Assembly: GCA_037501455.1 (NCBI GenBank) | Contig: CM074857.1 | Span: forward strand, 128,823,501-128,887,500 | DNA length: 64,000 bases | Source of the DNA: Lantana camara | Taxonomy: Eukaryota; Streptophyta; Magnoliopsida; Lamiales; Verbenaceae | Reading direction: 5' to 3' | Shown: piece after piece, positions 60,520-64,000 of the stretch | Position numbering within the stretch: the stretch's first letter is position 1 | How the letters are laid out: every line of letters starts with the position of its first letter | Made by a program: the position numbers and the translations under genes | The notes under the pieces: model-generated | Told to the model about the DNA's origin: nothing | What the model saw: the letters and a program-made list of their open reading frames with translations, nothing else | Databases searched by the model: none

Positions 60520-61260
60520 TTATTCCTCCCCCCCCCCCCCCTGACCCTTGGGCGGGGTAAAGAAATATTTTGTTTGTAGAAAATTACAATCCATCGTAGT
60601 ACAAAGACGACGAGTGGAAGGATGGTAATATCTATACTTCTTCTGGTGAACCCCATACCCCACAAAACCACACTTAAGAGAGTATGGGTCAAGTTTAGTA
60701 TGGTCAGATTTGGGAATATAGACAAAAATGGAGCATCCAAAAACCCGAGGTGGTAGGGTAAGGGTAGAGGGTATACTGACTTGACTGCTCAAAAGCTGGA
60801 GTAGAGTTTGGTGGTTCAAAGCTTTAGTGGGTAGACGGTTTACAAGGTAAATAGATGTGGCAACTGCTTCGGGCCACAGATGTTTAGGACAATGGGACTC
60901 AAGCATAAGGGCCTTAGACATCTCAAGGAGTTGACGGTCTTTTCCTTCTGCTACCCCATTCTGATGGGGTGTATTGGGACAGGAGGTCTGGTGTATCAAC
61001 CCATATTCCCGAAAAAATAGTTTGAGGGTGGAGTTAATATACTCGCTGTCGTTGTCTGACCGAAGGACCTGGATGTGAGAATGATATTGTGTTTGAAGCA
61101 TTTTAAAAAACTCCATAAATTTTAACGGTACCTCAAATTTATTTCGTTGAAAATAAACCCACATCATTCTAAAGCAATCATCAACAAATAAAACAAAATA
61201 CTTGAAACCATGATCAACAGTATTCGGGGTTGTTCCCTACATATCAGATTGAATGAGTGA
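60520..61260 (-). pseudogene. Copia integrase core
   Basis: LRSDNDSEYIN (catalytic Asp), then SCPNTPHQNGVAEGKDRQLL (Glu in VAEGK), HLWPEAVATSIYLVNRLPT and RVFGCSIFVYIPK...KLDPYSLKCGFVGY. The usual RSDNGxE and ERKNR motifs are altered. A C-run (60531-60542) and poor sequence follow towards RT. Confidence 0.85.
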
Positions 61261-61279
61261 AAAAACATCTTTAGCTGTA

Positions 61280-61560
61280 GAGTTCGAAGAAGTAAAAGAC
61301 TACTACGACTTTTAGAAATCATACAAGTCTCACAGGATAACGAATCATTTTGAGAAAAAAACCTGAGGAAACTGAAACTTAAGATACCCTAGAGACGGGT
61401 GCCCTAACCGGAGATGCCACAACCACTGTTAGTGGTTCACTGTCCCGTGAGCAAGCGCTGCAGTTCCTTGTTGAGGCACCTCTTCCACATAATACAACCC
61501 ATCTCGCTCAGTACCACGCCCAATCACTCTCCTCGACTGAATATTCTATAAGAGGCAAAA
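61280..61560 (-). pseudogene. Copia GAG-pre-integrase zinc region
   Basis: Minus strand gives GRGTERDGLYYVEEVPQQG, a stop after TVNH, WLWHLRLGHPSLGYLKF and SLSCETCMISKS: the HHCC finger that precedes the integrase core. Confidence 0.75.
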
Positions 61561-61660
61561 AGAAGGGAATATTAGCACCATACCATTGGTTCTTTTGTGT
61601 CATGACTGATAGAGAGTAATTTGCAGGATAAACTCGGCACATATAAACAATTCTTTAATT

Positions 61661-61969
61661 TCAAGGTAGGAGATAATTCCACAGTCCCTGCACGACAAGT
61701 GAGACACCTCTATTTGCACTTTTAATCGCCGTTGTCTTGGCGACTATTTGGTCAATCAGATAGGATTGGTCGTAAGCCATGGTATTAGTGGTACCATAGT
61801 TAAAGAGCCACTGACTTTGTTTACTCTCTGTGGTGCTCGTCTGCAATGCTGAACCTGTTTGCTTACATGAACTTACAACTGGGTCTATTTGACACTTATG
61901 TAAAATTTGGGGGGGCACAATTATCATATGCATAAAAAATGAGGGTACAATTAGAATTCTCACATACAT
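61661..61969 (-). pseudogene. Copia protease remnant
   Basis: QWLFNYGTTNTMAYD stands where functional elements have W-x-x-D-[ST]-G-A-[ST]. The catalytic Asp is Asn and the DSGA loop is lost, so the protease is dead. Confidence 0.7.
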
Positions 61970-62390
61970 GGGGGGCTGAATTAAAGTAATTATAATTAAA
62001 AGGGTAGGATAGTAATTTTCTATTTCCTAACCCTATACCTAGAAGTACTTTCCCCTTCTCCTTGTTATCGGGCGCTGCTGTGCGAGATTCTTCACCGTCT
62101 GTTCTTTTTTCCGCCTCTAATACTACCAGCGGCTCATTGCTGGTTTGCCCTCTAGCCGTGCCACCGTAACCCATCTCGACTCCATCGCGTCGGCCACCCC
62201 ACCATCTCAAAGCAATCTGTTTTCTTGTGACCATTCCGGCCACACTGTCAACACCTGATTGGCAGTTTCTCACCATGGCTGTTCCGACGGGACGGGGCCG
62301 TGCTTCGTGGCTGACCTGGGCTGGTCCTAGTCTTGCCGTCTGCATGTGTCTTCGGCCCTGTTCCTCTCTGTGGCTAAAATCGAGCAATAA
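61970..62390 (-). other. Non-canonical stretch between Gag and protease
   Basis: Where a CCHC zinc knuckle is expected I read a basic/Gly-rich frame (HREEQGRRHMQTARLG, RWWGGRRDGVEMGYGG, EAEKRTDGEESRTAAPDNKE) with no Cys-His box. It could be a replaced or captured segment; its origin is unknown to me. Confidence 0.4.
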
Positions 62391-62393
62391 AGC

Positions 62394-62969
62394 CTACTCC
62401 AACCCCTCACCCCGTCGATAATAAGTCCAAAATCTCTCGCCGCGTCGATTCTCTCCGGATGGTGCGTACACCTTGTCGGCCGTCGATAAGGAATTTTGCT
62501 TCAAGAGGTCCCGTCGTTCTGCGTCGTAGCGATCATCTACCTCAGTGAGAAATTGAAATAGGCGATTCTCGGACCTGAGGTGGTTGAACAAGGCGATGTT
62601 GTTCTCGCAAGACATCTAATTAGATGCCCAGATCTCGATCTCTCTCCAGATTCTCAGTAGATTGCTGTAGTATTGCTCAATCGTGTTTGTTCCCTGTTTC
62701 AAACTATTTGCCCTGATTGTGAGATCGTTGATTTGAAGCCCGTCTTCACTAGACTTGAAAGTGGCCTTCAATCCGTCCCACAGGGCTTTTGCCGAAGGAT
62801 ATTCGGCATAGTTTATGACGAGATCTGATTCCATGTTGTCAAGTATCCACGTACAGACGATTAAATCGATCTGTTCCCACCGATGATAATTGGGATGATC
62901 CGGCATCGGTGGTGCCAGAACTCTGGTGATATCGCTGAGTTTTCCCCGTCTGTCGATCGCCATCCTCAT
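62394..62969 (-). pseudogene. Copia Gag (UBN2-type) remnant
   Basis: Reads HPNYHRWEQIDLIVCTWILD, AKALWDGLKATFKSSEDGLQ, TNTIEQYYSNLLRIWREIEI, then a stop after WASN and continuation NIALFNHLRSENRLFQFLTE in the same frame. The N-terminal start near 62969 is weak. Confidence 0.8.
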
Positions 62970-63227
62970 GTGTCGGGACCAAATAGACTAATTGAATTGA
63001 TTTAATTTGACGCTTACATTAACTGTTTGTAGCACTTGAAATTGATTCGTATCTGTTTAGGGATGTAGGGTTCAGAATTTGGTTTCAATAATGCTTGCTA
63101 GTAGTGTGGCTAAGGGATCGGCGGGCTACTGTGATTCCTTGCCGGGACTAGATGTGTTGCTGCTGTCGGCCATGGCCTAGGGAGGTAAAGGTACATGATG
63201 AGCAAGGGTCTGATCTGATTAATGGAT

Positions 63228-63247
63228 CGTCACCCGCTTTGATACCA
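63228..63247 (-). other. Primer-binding site
   Basis: TGGTATCAAAGCGGG directly after the 5' LTR end on the minus strand. It resembles the initiator-Met tRNA site (TGGTATCAGAGC) of plant copia elements with one mismatch. Confidence 0.8.
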
Positions 63248-63430
63248 TGTTGTAAATCAAAGAAGCTATAGGTTTTGGGGAAGTTTTCTGTATATTGATT
63301 TACTATGAATCGTAATACACTGTAATGAGAAGCATGAATAAAAACTATATAAACAACATTCTACAAGAAAAGTGAACTATACAAGAATCCCGAAAATTAC
63401 TGCATGATCCGATTCTTTCCTTTCTTAACA
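63248..63430 (-). repeat. 5' LTR of the copia element
   Basis: TGTTGTAAATCAAAG...TTCTTAACA on the plus strand, about 183 bp, clearly diverged from its partner. Confidence 0.9.
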
Positions 63431-63435
63431 TAAAT

Positions 63436-64000
63436 TAGCTAAAATAATATCTTCAAAAATACACACACTTGTATCATAATCCAAAAACAGAGATTATATT
63501 AGGAAACGAACAAATCATTTATTTAAAAGTAACACCAAGCATAAATTAGCTAAAATAATATATGCAAAAACAAAACATTAGTCCAAAATCGTATTGAATA
63601 TCATGTAACTGTAGAGATTTTTTTCAAAAATAATATTTTTTCACAAATACCTCACTAATACATTTGTTTAGTCTATCCCACTACCGACCCTAGTAGACTA
63701 ATAGGAGATGAGAAGCGCAGGCTACTTTGGTACACTATGCAAAATTTCCAAAACATCACTCCAAAATCTTATTGAATGGATACCGCACCCACCATCTCCC
63801 ATGGGAAATCCCAGTTCCCACTTACATCACAATCCAAAAACAGAGATTATATTAAAAAACGAACAAATCGTTGATTTAAAAGTAAAACCAAGCATAAATT
63901 AGCTAAAACAATATCTGCAAAAACACAATCCAAAAACAGATCCTTGATTTAAAAGTAAAAACCAAGCATAAATTAGCTAAAACAATATCTTCAAAAATAC
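63436..64000. repeat. Repeats of the copia target-site sequence
   Basis: AATCCAAAAACAGA...GATTTAAAAGTAA.ACCAAGCATAAATTAGCTAAAA recurs at about 63475-63560, 63830-63917 and 63928-63995. It is also the pre-insertion sequence on the left of the copia element (58264-58340). No gene is seen here. Confidence 0.8.

Larger units (their letters stand above)
58341..63430 (-). mobile_element. Degenerate Ty1/copia LTR retrotransposon
   Basis: Two LTRs (58341-58520 and 63248-63430), 5-bp target duplication TAAAT (58336-58340 and 63431-63435), primer site and polypurine tract are all present. On the minus strand the domain order is Gag, protease, GAG-pre-integrase, integrase, RT and RNase H, which is the copia order. 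Many frameshifts and stops break the polyprotein, so it is non-autonomous. The LTRs differ at many positions, which argues for an old insertion. Confidence 0.93.

Noticed and set aside
60171..60740. 189-codon minus-strand ORF in the copia element
   Set aside because: It covers the variable stretch between integrase and RT in a degenerate element; a remnant of the polyprotein, not a separate gene.
63470..64000. Possible CRISPR-like array
   Set aside because: Repeats of unequal length, diverged, without uniform spacers, in a plant nuclear context.

Overview
The window is nuclear DNA of a flowering plant, most likely a core eudicot. It has AT-rich intergenic DNA, spliced genes with GT-AG introns, peroxisomal (SRL) and plant cell-wall gene families, an F-box/DUF295 family and a Ty1/copia LTR retrotransposon. 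I cannot name the species.

Layout. (1) 1-22.3 kb: a tandem array of F-box/DUF295 genes on the minus strand. One looks functional (2886-4468). Three are pseudogenes (8234-9577, 13108-14376, 20540-22249), and the first exon of a fifth sits at 61-118. They share a 58-nt first exon that a plain ORF view misses, and unit-specific MITE insertions separate them. Embedded in the array are decayed pieces of a GRAS gene, a LINE-type RNase H and a PP2C-like phosphatase. (2) 22.9-28.9 kb: a complete seven-exon GH3 beta-D-xylosidase (BXL1-like, 776 aa, secreted). (3) 33.2-37.3 kb: a complete three-exon acyl-activating enzyme (AAE7-like, 568 aa, peroxisomal SRL end). Its promoter, 5' UTR and first codons are repeated twice more upstream. 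(4) 40.9-47.0 kb: a 13-exon CAMTA5-like calmodulin-binding transcription activator, divergent from AAE7. (5) 46.6-58.2 kb: nested segmental duplications. The 3' tail of CAMTA is copied twice, and SAR1-type small-GTPase exons on the minus strand are scattered between the copies. One SAR1-like model (52165-54110) splices into an intact 207-aa frame but has lost the nucleotide-binding motifs. (6) 56.4-57.1 kb: an inverted dimer of a miniature LTR element with a 5-bp target duplication. (7) 58.3-63.4 kb: a decayed minus-strand copia element with both LTRs, PBS, polypurine tract and a TAAAT target duplication. The right edge holds repeats of its target site.

The three intact single-copy genes are unrelated in pathway: cell-wall remodelling, peroxisomal short-chain acyl activation, and calcium-responsive transcription. 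The interest lies in the structural turnover between them. I see no CRISPR array, operon or novel defence-type system. The candidates for something undescribed are the motif-less SAR1 paralogue, the CAMTA-tail mini-gene, the tripled AAE7 promoter and the inverted LTR dimer.
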